Source: an uncultured Flavobacteriales bacterium (GTDB lineage Bacteria; Bacteroidota; Bacteroidia; Flavobacteriales_D; Parvicellaceae). From it: a DNA stretch of 64,000 nucleotides. The DNA lies in assembly GCA_913030835.1 (NCBI GenBank), contig CAJWDP010000007.1:1-64000 (forward strand). The letters run 5' to 3'. Of the stretch, positions 37,392 through 49,158 are shown piece by piece. The stretch's first letter is position 1. Each line of letters opens with the position of its first letter. A program made the position numbers and the translations under genes. The notes beneath the pieces are model-generated. The model was not told the DNA's origin, did not search any database, and saw only the letters and a program-made list of their open reading frames with translations.

Positions 37392-40295
37392 ATGATTAAA
37401 AGCCTCCATCTAGTTATTTTCTTCCTTCTAGCGAGTTTATTTTCGTTTGCACAAACAATAAACATTTCTGCCGGAGGATCTCATACGCAATGCCTCGGAA
37501 ATACTACAGATAGTGATGCTTCGGGGGGAAATTATGGCCCTGGAGAAAATTATACTGTGACCATTTGCTCTGATGGAACCGGAAATGTAATTACGTTGGA
37601 TTTCACTGCAGGAGCTTTTGACGTTGACGCTAGTGATCAACTATTTATTTATGATGGTAATAGCGCTGCAGCTCCACTGATCGATATTTATAACAACAGC
37701 AATCCAGCGGTTGCCGTGTCCTCTACAACATCGAACACCAGCGGCTGCTTGACACTCGTTTTTGTATCTGACGCAAGCATTGAAGCCACAGGTTGGGATG
37801 CCAACATTGTATGTGGGACAGTCTGTCAACCCATTCTGCCTACCATTACTACTACTCCGCCCATTACATCGTATGGTCCGGATTCGAACTATACAAACAT
37901 ATGTCCCGGAGACACTATTCTTTTTACAGCATCCGGCACCTATCCGGTTAATGGAATCAATCCGGTAAACTATGCTCAAAGCGATGCAACTTCAACCTTT
38001 GAGTGGAACTTTGGCGAAGGCACAATTGCAAATACGGCAATTGCCAGTAACGTTTTTTCAGATGAACAGGGATACCTGGTTACATTAGTTGTAACGGATG
38101 CAAATGGTTGCTCTGAAACGGTAACGCACAAAGTAAGAACAGGAATATCCCCCACTTTCAGTGGAATTGCGGTAACTCCTGACACGGCTTGCTATGGTGA
38201 CACTGTTCAATTACTTGGTGGCTATAGTACCGTTTCATCCTCTGCTGTTGGAGCAGACGCCAACACGGGATACATACAAGCGGGTGGCGTAGTATCAGGG
38301 ACAACATTTCTTCCGGACGGCAGCGGTGTCAGCTATTCAACTAACGTAACTATTGGAGGTTTTGGATCCCAGACAATTATGGCGGGATCGGATATATCGG
38401 AAATATGCATTGACATTGAACATTCATACATCGGTGACCTCGATATGACCCTAACTTGTCCTAACGGCACAGTCATTCAGCTAATGGACACTTACAATGG
38501 TGGAGGGCCAGGCAATGTATTTCTAGGAGATGCTTTGGATGATGGATCAACCACCCCTGGTATTGGAATGACGTATTGTTTTGATCTGGGTGCAACTTGG
38601 GGAACCATGACGGACGAAAATATTGCAGGGAATTATATCCCCGCAACCGTTACTCCCCCAAATGATATTTTAGCTCCCGGATCATTCCAACCTTTGCAGA
38701 GCTTCAACTTGCTAGTAGGCTGCCCCATTGACGGAGATTGGACGTTAACTATTACAGACAATATTGGAATAGACAATGGATATATTTTTGAATGGGGAAT
38801 CGTAATTGATCCCGCGATTAACCCGAACTCTGAAATTTACAGTGTTGCCATTACCAATGGTGAATGGATCAGTCCAACAGTTGTTGGTGTTTCTGACTCT
38901 CTTTCTTATGCCATCCCGGACAGCAATGGATTATATGATTACACCTTTCAGATTACAGACGAATATGGTTGCACTTTTGATACCATAGTGGACGTGTTTG
39001 TTTTACCAGAAATGGTTCCAATCGCTACTCCCGACACGATTATATGCCCGGGCCAACCACTTACTTTGTACGGCGTAAATAGTGCTGCTCCTGTAATTTC
39101 AACTTGTGACTACTGTATTTATATGGAGGACACTTGGGGAGATGGCTGGAATGGTGGAACATTGACCATTTTACTGGATGGGGCAGTTGCCGGCAACTTC
39201 ACGCTGGCCACCGGTTCTTTTGATACCATTTGTTTCCCTGTTACCGATGGAGCGCTTTTGGAAGTATCGTTTGTTGCAGGAAGTTTTGTAAATGAAGTGA
39301 TCTATGAAATTGCTGATCCCAATGGAAATATTGTATTTGCAGATGGAGACGGTATTACCGGCCCTTCTGCCGGATTGCAAGTCGTAGGTAACATAGGGTG
39401 TGCGCCAAACTACAATTACATCTATACCTGGGAGCCTCCAACGGGACTTGCTTCTCCAAATAACGACACGACCGTCTTTACCGGGACAACGACATCAAGC
39501 TATCAATTGACCATGTCCATTGTTGGATATCCGCAATGTTCAATTAGCTCAGATACAATTACTGTGGAAGTGCAAGACACCACTTTATTACCTTCTGTAT
39601 CGGGCGATACCAGTCTGTGTATTGGAGAATCCACTACTCTATTCGTTGACAACGCATTGAGTCAATTGTGGCCGGATGGTTCAACCGGTGCGTCTGTTAC
39701 GTTTACACCACTGCAGGATACAACACTAATGGTTGAAGCTTCGAATGCGTGTCAGACTTATTTCTACCCAACAATGGTTTCAGTTCACCCATTGCCAACT
39801 GTTTCGACAATCAATGATACAACTATTCCAATTGATGCCAGTGTGGATTTATTTACGACAAGCTCAGGTGTTAGCTTTTTATGGACACCTGCAACAGGAC
39901 TCGACTGTTACACATGTGAAAGTCCTGTAGCTACTCCTACTACCAACGCTTCCTATGTTGTTGAGATCACTGATATACATGGTTGCAAAAGCTATGATAC
40001 AGTGCATATATTAGTAGAGTATCTGCCGCTATTTATTCCTACCGGGTTTTCTCCAAACAACGATGGTGTAAATGACCTGTTCTTTGTTCGTGGCACAGGA
40101 ATTGGACAAATGGAGCTTCAAATATTCGATCGGTGGGGTATTATGGTCTTCAGCACAACAGATCAAAGTATTGGATGGGACGGGACTTACCAGGGCCAGG
40201 TACTTAATTCTGATGTTTTTGTGTACAAATGTGATGTGGTCTTGAAAAATCTTGAAACTTTAAAATTCCAAGGCAATCTAACATTATTCCGATGA
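37392..40295 (+). CDS. Surface protein with CUB, PKD, P-domain and type B sorting domain (967 residues)
   Basis: A signal peptide (1-21) is followed by a CUB-like domain (about 22-147: YTVTICSDGTGNVITLDF, then LFIYDGNS and SGCLTLVFVSD) and a PKD-like region (about 155-255). A proprotein-convertase P-domain-like segment lies at about 297-478 (ICIDIEHSYIGDLDMTLTCP, DGDWTLTITDN). A module with the TWGDGWNGGTLTI motif lies near 571-665, then Ig-like repeats, and a type B sorting domain at 878-967 (IPTGFSPNNDGVNDLF, FDRWG, WDGTYQG). No protease catalytic domain is present, so the P-domain stands alone as a probable binding module. The stop overlaps the start of the PorP/SprF gene by four bases. 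Confidence 0.85.
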   Translation: MIKSLHLVIFFLLASLFSFAQTINISAGGSHTQCLGNTTDSDASGGNYGPGENYTVTICSDGTGNVITLDFTAGAFDVDASDQLFIYDGNSAAAPLIDIYNNSNPAVAVSSTTSNTSGCLTLVFVSDASIEATGWDANIVCGTVCQPILPTITTTPPITSYGPDSNYTNICPGDTILFTASGTYPVNGINPVNYAQSDATSTFEWNFGEGTIANTAIASNVFSDEQGYLVTLVVTDANGCSETVTHKVRTGISPTFSGIAVTPDTACYGDTVQLLGGYSTVSSSAVGADANTGYIQAGGVVSGTTFLPDGSGVSYSTNVTIGGFGSQTIMAGSDISEICIDIEHSYIGDLDMTLTCPNGTVIQLMDTYNGGGPGNVFLGDALDDGSTTPGIGMTYCFDLGATWGTMTDENIAGNYIPATVTPPNDILAPGSFQPLQSFNLLVGCPIDGDWTLTITDNIGIDNGYIFEWGIVIDPAINPNSEIYSVAITNGEWISPTVVGVSDSLSYAIPDSNGLYDYTFQITDEYGCTFDTIVDVFVLPEMVPIATPDTIICPGQPLTLYGVNSAAPVISTCDYCIYMEDTWGDGWNGGTLTILLDGAVAGNFTLATGSFDTICFPVTDGALLEVSFVAGSFVNEVIYEIADPNGNIVFADGDGITGPSAGLQVVGNIGCAPNYNYIYTWEPPTGLASPNNDTTVFTGTTTSSYQLTMSIVGYPQCSISSDTITVEVQDTTLLPSVSGDTSLCIGESTTLFVDNALSQLWPDGSTGASVTFTPLQDTTLMVEASNACQTYFYPTMVSVHPLPTVSTINDTTIPIDASVDLFTTSSGVSFLWTPATGLDCYTCESPVATPTTNASYVVEITDIHGCKSYDTVHILVEYLPLFIPTGFSPNNDGVNDLFFVRGTGIGQMELQIFDRWGIMVFSTTDQSIGWDGTYQGQVLNSDVFVYKCDVVLKNLETLKFQGNLTLFR

Positions 40296-41371
40296 TTGGG
40301 AGTAGAACATATTTGTTGGTTGGCTTTCTATTTTTTTCTGTAGAATATTACTCTCAGGACATCCATTTTTCTCAATTCGAAAATGCTCCATTGGCAATAA
40401 ATCCCGGAAATGCCGGAATGGGTAAAGGATACAATAGAGCAAATTTGGTTTATCGTTCGCAATATCCAAGCCTTGGAAATGTATTCAGCACACAATACGC
40501 TTCATTGGATTTCCCCATCCTGAACGAGGCAATGCGACATAAGAATGGGCTTTTAGGTGTAGGAATCTCATTTTTCAATGATCAAGCAGGTGACTCAAAA
40601 ATGGGAACACTTCATGCGGCCCTAACACTGTCAGGCATTGTTACGCTTAATCGACAACAGCGCTTATCTATGGGACTCCAATGTGGATATATGCAAAAGT
40701 CATTTGATGTATCCAATATCACCTGGGACAATCAATTTAACGGATATCAATACGATCCAACATTACCCTCTGGAGAAATGAACTTTATGGAAAAAACCGG
40801 TTTTTTCGATATGTCTGCAGGGGTTGCTTACAAGTATTTTTCCACCGAAACAAATCTCTACAATATAGAAAGGACATCTTTTGATGGTGGCATTGCTTTT
40901 TTCCACTTAACCAGAGGAAAACAAGAGTTTTTCCAAGGTCAGCAAGATCGGCTGTATGGAAGGCTAGTAGTTCATGCGACAAGCCTTTTCACATTGGAAA
41001 ACAGACCATTTGGGTTCAGACCATCGGTCTTGTATCAGCGTCAAGGCACACTTAGCGAAGCGATAGTAGGAGGAGGAATCAACTACTACATCAAAGCTGA
41101 CACTAAATACACAGGATTTGTTAAACAAGCCTATATCGGGTTAGATTTGAGATATCGTGTGAATGATTCATTTATAACAGGAATACGGTTTAAGTTCAAT
41201 GATTTTGAAATTCGTTTGTCTTATGATTATACTACATCCGATCTCAGCTCTAGAATAAACGGAGTCGGCGGATTTGAAATTGGATTCAGATTCACAGATA
41301 CCTATGGAACATTATTCAATCAAGGAAATAAACACGTAATCAACAGTCATGGGGGAAATTTAAGCTTATGA
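40292..41371 (+). CDS. PorP/SprF family outer-membrane protein
   Basis: The 359-residue protein has a signal peptide (GFLFFSVEYYSQ) followed by the PorP/SprF start DIHFSQFENAPLAINPGNAG, and alternating amphipathic strands throughout consistent with a 14-strand-type barrel. FDVSNITWDNQFNGYQYDP and the C-terminal GGFEIGFRF are typical of the family. SprF of Flavobacterium is needed for secretion or attachment of SprB, and family members are often encoded beside their type B cargo (established). Here the ATGA overlap with the 37392 gene argues that it serves that cargo first, and perhaps its neighbours. Confidence 0.9.
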   Translation: MIGSRTYLLVGFLFFSVEYYSQDIHFSQFENAPLAINPGNAGMGKGYNRANLVYRSQYPSLGNVFSTQYASLDFPILNEAMRHKNGLLGVGISFFNDQAGDSKMGTLHAALTLSGIVTLNRQQRLSMGLQCGYMQKSFDVSNITWDNQFNGYQYDPTLPSGEMNFMEKTGFFDMSAGVAYKYFSTETNLYNIERTSFDGGIAFFHLTRGKQEFFQGQQDRLYGRLVVHATSLFTLENRPFGFRPSVLYQRQGTLSEAIVGGGINYYIKADTKYTGFVKQAYIGLDLRYRVNDSFITGIRFKFNDFEIRLSYDYTTSDLSSRINGVGGFEIGFRFTDTYGTLFNQGNKHVINSHGGNLSL

Positions 41372-41419
41372 CCCTTTTTAGGAATCCAAGTGATTCACCA
41401 ATTCACGGCATAATTTTTA

Positions 41420-41444
41420 GCAACGAATAAATTAAAAGTTCGTT
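41420..41444 (+). promoter_or_regulatory. Candidate ECF-type promoter before the 1,241-residue surface protein
   Basis: GCAACG (41420-41425), 15 bases, then CGTT (41441-41444). The spacing equals that of the GCAACC-N15-CGTC element before the sigma gene, with one change in each half. It lies 24 bases before the ATG at 41469. The resemblance may be chance. Confidence 0.28.
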
Positions 41445-41468
41445 ATTAGAGCAACCATTTCGCCTAAC

Positions 41469-44400
41469 ATGAAATACCTTGCATTGGTTACTTTATTGTT
41501 GTCAATTGGGTTCAAGACCTTTTGTCAAACAGTAGTTTTAATGTCGGATGGCACTGCTTCTACGTGTTCAGGAATATTATATGATACCGGAGGAATTGGA
41601 GCAACCGGATATCAGAATGATGAATATTATGTCCTTACGATTTGTCCGGATGTGCCCGGCGATGTAGTAACCCTTGATTTTGTCTCTTTCGCCTTAGATC
41701 AAACGAATACCGCAGCGCCACCGGCCAGCAATATCGACAATCTCGCAATTTTTGATGGTAATAGTACAGCCGCCCCGTCATTAGGTGTCTATACGGGCAA
41801 CAGTCTTCAGGGGTTATTGGTTTCTTGCACCTCATTGAATACCTCGGGTTGCCTGACCTTGGTTTTTACGTCAAACAACACAGGTACGGGTGTTTTTGCA
41901 GCATCAATTACCTGCAGCACCCCTTGCCAAAGACCGGAGGTGCACATGGCAGCGCCAACAATAGCAGATAATCCTGTTAAAATATGCGATGGAGAGACAG
42001 TAAATTTTGATGGTAGCGCTTCCTTTGCAGCCCCTGGATTTACAATAGTTGATTATATTTTCAACTATGGGGATGGAACTTCGGACACGCTTAACACCCC
42101 TATTTCCTCGCACGTGTACAATTCAGGTCCAGGAGAATATTCCATGAATTTATATGTAATCGATGACAATGGCTGCATCAACACCAACGTTGAAACAATA
42201 GTAGTTCAAACAGGCACAATACCTATATTTAATTACATCTTTTCAGATACTACGCTATGCCTAAATGAGTCAGTTTGCATGGGAGAACCGGGCACGTTGG
42301 CGAGTACGGGTTCAGTAACGGGTCATGTTGTTCCAACTACATGGACAGGTCAACCGGTAAGCAGTCTTGGAGGCGCAACTTATTTACCTGATGACGTTGG
42401 TTCATGCTTTTCTGCTACTCTAGAATTCTCAGCTTTCACTCCCGGCCAGACACTGAACAATGTTAATGACTTACAAGATCTTTGTATTAACATGGAACAT
42501 TCCTATATGGGTGATCTGGTTGGAACCATATACTGCCCAAACGGACAGAGCGTAATTTTTCACCAGCAGAACGGGGGAGGCACTTTTTTGGGAGATCCAA
42601 TCGACGTAAACGATAGCTTACAACCCGGTGATTGTTGGGAATACTGCTTTAGCCCGACGGCAACCAATGGAACCTGGGTAGATAATGCACAATTTGGTCC
42701 GACACCAAATACAATTCCTTCAGTGAACAACGCTTTTGGTAATTGCCTAATTCCGGGAACTTATGAAAGCTTAAACCCTTTGTCTGGTCTCGTTGGTTGT
42801 CCTTTAAATGGTACATGGACGCTGGAATTTTGCGATTTATGGGGCGCGGATGATGGATTTGTCTGTGATTTCTCGGTTAATTTTGACCCTTCGCTATATC
42901 CAGCCATATCCACTTTCACACCAATTATTGGCAGTGAATGTGATTCAAGCTATTGGACCGCTTCGACCTTAGCGACATCCTTCATAACATCTTCTTCTAC
43001 TGACTGTAACCAGATCTGTATTACTCCGACCCAAACGGGTTTATTTGATTATACCTACGTAGTTATAGACGATCACGGATGCACCTATGATACTACCTGG
43101 ACTGTTACGGTTGATGATGGACCCACAGTTTTTGCTGGAAATGACACAACCGTTTGCCCAGGCTCCTTGCAACTTTTAGCTACGGCTACTGGGGGGATTG
43201 AAGCTCCTCCAACCTGCGATTATCAGATCAATATGTATGACTCATTTGGAGACGGATGGAACGGATTTAGTATTGAGGTTTTTGCAGATGGTGTTTCATT
43301 GGGAGATTACTCCTTTACTTTTGGTGCTACCAATACTGAAACATTTCCTGTTTACGCTGGGGCTGTATTAGATTTTCAAACTACCTCGGGTATTTTTGAT
43401 GCGGAAGTAAGCTATGAAATTCTCGATTGCGATGGTAACGTCATCTTTCAAGATGGGCTGCTCTTTTCAGGGGTTAATCCAATCATTGGTCTGGCGTTTA
43501 CTACCACCGCAGTTAGCAATGTACCTCCACAATATAACTTTTCATGGTCTCCTGCTTCGGGATTGTCTGATCCTCTTATTGCAGACCCTACGGCCAACAT
43601 CAGTGGGTCAATTCAATATGTTGTTGAAGGTTGGGAAACCAACCACTTGCTTTGCTCATCTACCGATACAATTAATATCACAGTAAGCTCTACCGGTTCA
43701 GCAGGGAATGACACACTATTGAACTATTGTAATTCGGATCCTATTGTTGATCTTTATTCACTTTTGCCAGGCAGTCCGGATCCGGGTGGAAATTGGTTCG
43801 ATTCTGCCCTAACGCCAGCAACTAGTATCTTTGATCCAGCCACACAGAGCTCTAACGTTTTTGCTTATGTTGTAGGAGTCGGTGGTTGTTCAGATAGTGC
43901 ATTCGTTACGGTCAACGTAGCTCTTCCATTCAACCTAAATTTGTCCAATGACACGACTATTTGTGAAAATGGGACCGCTCAGCTCATTGCCAATCCTGCT
44001 GGAGGGCTGGGAGGGCCATATACGGAGTCATGGAGTTCTGGATTAATTGGAAATGCTCCCCATGCAGTAAATCCTGCGATCAACACATGCTATTCCATGT
44101 TTGTAACCGATGCATTTGGGTGTATCTCCGAAACAGATTCTATTTGTGTGAATGTGCTTGATCCTATTTCGGCATCCGTTATTGGAACTGATTCTATTTG
44201 TCCAGGAGAAAATGTTCAATATGATGCTACTGCATCCGGTGGTTACGGTGCACCGTACACATTTAGTTGGGATAATGGCATCGTTGGACCTCAATTGACA
44301 GACGTTCCTACCACATCTACAACATATTGTGTTACAATTACAGACAATTGTGAATCGACTCCTGTAATTGTTTGTGATTCTATTATAGTGAGCCCAAACC

Positions 44401-45194
44401 CACCGGTTAGTTTCATATCGGATACGAATTCCGGATGTTATCCGTTAACCGTAAATTTCACAAACACCACCCCTTCATCCTTTATAGAATCAGTATTTTG
44501 GGATTTCGGAAATGGAAGTACAACATCCAGTACAGGAACAGTAGGAGCAACCTATCCCGACCCTATTTGTTATGATGTTAGCTTAATTGTCACTACCCCT
44601 GAGGGATGTGTTGACAGCCTCATCCAGCCGGATATGATTTGTGTTGATGACTATCCAATTGCCAATTTCACCATGAATCCGAATCCGACCAATTTAAATG
44701 AAACCATAATCGAGTTTACAAATCAAAGTACGGATGCCGCCACATATTTTTGGGAATTTGGAGCGAATACAGTTCCAACTAGCTCTGTACTGATCGATCC
44801 CACTGCAGAATTTCCGAATATTAATCCGGGAACTTATGATATCACACTTACGGCTTATACTGACGCCGGATGTGCCCATGACACGACATTCACACTTATT
44901 ATTAATGGAATATTTACGCTATATGTTCCCAATGCATTTAGCCCCAACGGGGATGGGTTCAATGATCTTTTTATGGCTCAAGGAGACATGATCGACCCGG
45001 ATGATTTTGAATTTCGCTTATTCAATCGATGGGGAGAGCTAATTTGGGAAACAGATGCACATGACGGAGCTTGGGACGGCACATACAAGGGATCAGCAGT
45101 GCCTGTTGATGTATATGCCTGGAGAATAAAAGCAAAAGATCTGTATACAGACGAAATCTACGAATTCACGGGTAGCGTAACAGTAGTTCGCTAA
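41469..45194 (+). CDS. Surface protein with CUB, PKD, P-domain, Ig/PKD repeats and type B sorting domain (1,241 residues)
   Basis: This is a longer paralogue of the 37392 protein. It has a signal peptide (1-20), a CUB-like domain (about 21-155, with YVLTICPDVPGDVVTLDF), and a PKD domain near 170-250 (FNYGDGTSDTLN). A P-domain-like segment lies at about 303-477 (LCINMEHSYMGDLVGTIYCP), and a module with DSFGDGWNGFSIEVF near 582-680. Several Ig-like repeats follow, then two PKD domains (about 977-1145; FWDFGNGSTTSSTG, FWEFGAN), and a type B sorting domain (about 1147-1241: YVPNAFSPNGDGFNDLF, FNRWGELIWE). Its two last PKD domains resemble those of the adhesin stalks at the protein level but are diverged in DNA. 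The role is probably surface binding; no enzyme domain is seen. Confidence 0.85.
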   Translation: MKYLALVTLLLSIGFKTFCQTVVLMSDGTASTCSGILYDTGGIGATGYQNDEYYVLTICPDVPGDVVTLDFVSFALDQTNTAAPPASNIDNLAIFDGNSTAAPSLGVYTGNSLQGLLVSCTSLNTSGCLTLVFTSNNTGTGVFAASITCSTPCQRPEVHMAAPTIADNPVKICDGETVNFDGSASFAAPGFTIVDYIFNYGDGTSDTLNTPISSHVYNSGPGEYSMNLYVIDDNGCINTNVETIVVQTGTIPIFNYIFSDTTLCLNESVCMGEPGTLASTGSVTGHVVPTTWTGQPVSSLGGATYLPDDVGSCFSATLEFSAFTPGQTLNNVNDLQDLCINMEHSYMGDLVGTIYCPNGQSVIFHQQNGGGTFLGDPIDVNDSLQPGDCWEYCFSPTATNGTWVDNAQFGPTPNTIPSVNNAFGNCLIPGTYESLNPLSGLVGCPLNGTWTLEFCDLWGADDGFVCDFSVNFDPSLYPAISTFTPIIGSECDSSYWTASTLATSFITSSSTDCNQICITPTQTGLFDYTYVVIDDHGCTYDTTWTVTVDDGPTVFAGNDTTVCPGSLQLLATATGGIEAPPTCDYQINMYDSFGDGWNGFSIEVFADGVSLGDYSFTFGATNTETFPVYAGAVLDFQTTSGIFDAEVSYEILDCDGNVIFQDGLLFSGVNPIIGLAFTTTAVSNVPPQYNFSWSPASGLSDPLIADPTANISGSIQYVVEGWETNHLLCSSTDTINITVSSTGSAGNDTLLNYCNSDPIVDLYSLLPGSPDPGGNWFDSALTPATSIFDPATQSSNVFAYVVGVGGCSDSAFVTVNVALPFNLNLSNDTTICENGTAQLIANPAGGLGGPYTESWSSGLIGNAPHAVNPAINTCYSMFVTDAFGCISETDSICVNVLDPISASVIGTDSICPGENVQYDATASGGYGAPYTFSWDNGIVGPQLTDVPTTSTTYCVTITDNCESTPVIVCDSIIVSPNPPVSFISDTNSGCYPLTVNFTNTTPSSFIESVFWDFGNGSTTSSTGTVGATYPDPICYDVSLIVTTPEGCVDSLIQPDMICVDDYPIANFTMNPNPTNLNETIIEFTNQSTDAATYFWEFGANTVPTSSVLIDPTAEFPNINPGTYDITLTAYTDAGCAHDTTFTLIINGIFTLYVPNAFSPNGDGFNDLFMAQGDMIDPDDFEFRLFNRWGELIWETDAHDGAWDGTYKGSAVPVDVYAWRIKAKDLYTDEIYEFTGSVTVVR

Positions 45195-45217
45195 TCCTAG
45201 TAAAGAAAGTTTCTCTT

Positions 45218-47191
<1,974 letters not shown>

Positions 47192-47200
47192 CTAACCTTA

Positions 47201-47208
47201 CAAAGGTA
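47201..47208 (-). promoter_or_regulatory. Candidate -7 box of gyrB
   Basis: On the minus strand TACCTTTG matches TAnnTTTG exactly and lies about 30 bases before the gyrB ATG. No TTG partner sits at the usual distance. Confidence 0.38.
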
Positions 47209-47394
47209 ACATTACTAAAGGGTTAATACTAGCGGGAAGCCTTGTATTTACTAGCTTTTTTCAACATGAAATAAGGTTATCAACACTAAAACTGAGAAAA
47301 GATATATTTAATGCAATAAATTACTCATATTCAACACTATAACACAAAATGAAATGACAAATGCAAAGCAGGAAAACTACTTCAATGCCAACAC

Positions 47395-49158
47395 TCAAAA
47401 CCTAACAGTGCCGCCAAAAAGAATATTGATGCTTTGATTTGGATACCGCAACCACATTTGATATTTTTTTGTGGTCAAATTATTGACATTGACGAAAGCA
47501 GAAACCTTCTTGGTCAGCCGATATTCCAGTCCCAAATTCGCATCAAATATGGCATTCATTTCAACCGGATAATACACATCGTTCCCATCCGGACTAATGA
47601 TCTCAGTTAGATCCTGCCCACCCGGATCCTTCAGCAGTTTAGCGTGTCGCTGGCCAATAAAGAACAGATCGGCACGAACAATCAGTTTGTCGGCCATATT
47701 GTACACTCCGCCAACAGATATTTCCAACGAAGGCATATGCCAAGCATGTGCTTCAACATCCATATCATACTGATAGAAATCTAATCTAGAATACAATTTC
47801 AACCGTTCACCTGCGCGGTAACCAAGCTGACCACCAACCTTCAACACGTTTGCATTATCATAAACTACATCGAATTTGTTCTGCATAGAAAATAGGGTGT
47901 CGTTGTAAAAAAAGAGCATGTCGGTGTATCTTCCGTGTGACACTCTCATATTAAACGACATGGAAGAGCTGAAGGATCCGCGAATCCCTCCATAAATTTC
48001 GTACCGCTGAACTGTATTCTTTAATTGCACAGCACTTGATACGAATGGATTATCAGCGGTAACGGATTGAAATGAATTACGATCTATATTACCAGTTGCT
48101 CCTGCATAAGGAATGAACATATCGTTAAACAAGCTGTATTTAACCTCTGCGTGGGGAAAAAGGTGAAAACCACCCGACCTTGAATCAACCTGCATTGATG
48201 CACCAATGTGGGCTTTAAAATTCTTTCTCAACGCATTGATACTTGGAGTTACCTTTAAAATTGCACTGTTTTGTAATACATTGAATTCGTTTTCCGACAA
48301 TTCCGCAACCAGCTGAGTTGAATCTAAAGCAGCATAGCTTTGATGCATATAGTCATTGTAGTCTAAGGAAAAATCAAGCCTGGCCAATTCCTTTCCAAAG
48401 TACTTCTGAACTCGACCACCCAGCACCAAACGATTTTCACGATTTTGATAGTTACCCATCAAAAAGTTGTAGGTCAGATCTACCGTGTGATTTAACTTCG
48501 CAGAATCTTTATAATGACTTTCCAGCTGAGCACTGAAGTTGATGTTGTTGTAGGTTGTTCTTATGTCGTCTTTTGCATCCTTAAAATTGGCAAATGTAGA
48601 ATCCGTCAAATCGAAACCGTAATAGTATGCCACATCCCTATTGTATTTCAAATCGAAACTTAGCGTATGATAGTCCAGAAAATGATTGTAGCTGGCACCA
48701 AATGCATTTTCACTGAATCCGGAAAAACCTACATCATCAGGTCCTTGTGCGGAAGAAAAATGCTTTAGGTTTAACCCCCAACTGTTCTTTCTGGACCTTG
48801 TTCCTCCATAGTAAAAGTCGACCAATGGGGTAACATAATTCCCAAATCCTGCCTTCAAATAACCCGGATATAATTTTTCCAAAGGTTCTCTTACCTTAAG
48901 CCTAGCAGGCTTGATCGGTTCAGGAATAAACGAGACGTTAACCTTCTTAGGTAACACAGCATACGAAACCAGTGGTTTGGTATGATCTTCTTCCTTAACT
49001 TCCGGCAGTTCTGAAATTTTCGACGGAGGTGAAATGGACCTCTTTCCCTGACCATGAACATTCAACGAAAAATCTCCACTATTCGGATCGTTTGTCTGGC
49101 TGCGGATAAAGCTTACCGAACCGATCAGTAAAAGAAGCAAGCATATTCGTCTACTCAT
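47395..49158 (-). CDS. Outer-membrane beta-barrel protein resembling a TonB-dependent receptor without plug
   Basis: From the ATG at 49158 the protein has 587 residues and a signal peptide (RRICLLLLLIGSVSFIRSQ). Three ATG codons stand in a row at 49156-49164, and any could be used. After a proline-rich linker the sequence is a series of amphipathic strands (for example LYPGYLKAGFGNYVTPLVDFY). It ends like a TonB-dependent receptor (NVNNLTTKKYQMWLRYPNQS, INILFGGTVRF, terminal F). No TonB box or plug domain is seen, so it is a barrel of unknown cargo. Its start overlaps the stop of the upstream TPR gene by 8-14 bases, suggesting a functional pair. Confidence 0.75.
   Translation of the reverse strand: MSRRICLLLLLIGSVSFIRSQTNDPNSGDFSLNVHGQGKRSISPPSKISELPEVKEEDHTKPLVSYAVLPKKVNVSFIPEPIKPARLKVREPLEKLYPGYLKAGFGNYVTPLVDFYYGGTRSRKNSWGLNLKHFSSAQGPDDVGFSGFSENAFGASYNHFLDYHTLSFDLKYNRDVAYYYGFDLTDSTFANFKDAKDDIRTTYNNINFSAQLESHYKDSAKLNHTVDLTYNFLMGNYQNRENRLVLGGRVQKYFGKELARLDFSLDYNDYMHQSYAALDSTQLVAELSENEFNVLQNSAILKVTPSINALRKNFKAHIGASMQVDSRSGGFHLFPHAEVKYSLFNDMFIPYAGATGNIDRNSFQSVTADNPFVSSAVQLKNTVQRYEIYGGIRGSFSSSMSFNMRVSHGRYTDMLFFYNDTLFSMQNKFDVVYDNANVLKVGGQLGYRAGERLKLYSRLDFYQYDMDVEAHAWHMPSLEISVGGVYNMADKLIVRADLFFIGQRHAKLLKDPGGQDLTEIISPDGNDVYYPVEMNAIFDANLGLEYRLTKKVSAFVNVNNLTTKKYQMWLRYPNQSINILFGGTVRF

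Noticed and set aside
41945-45194. Stalk of the 1,241-residue protein as a third copy of the conserved adhesin repeat
   Set aside because: The domains are alike (PKD and type B end), but the DNA and protein are clearly diverged, so it is an ordinary paralogue and not part of the homogenised repeat.
47277-47285. TTATCAACA as a DnaA box and origin next to gyrB
   Set aside because: A single one-mismatch site without clustered boxes or an AT-unwinding element, and no dnaA or dnaN nearby.
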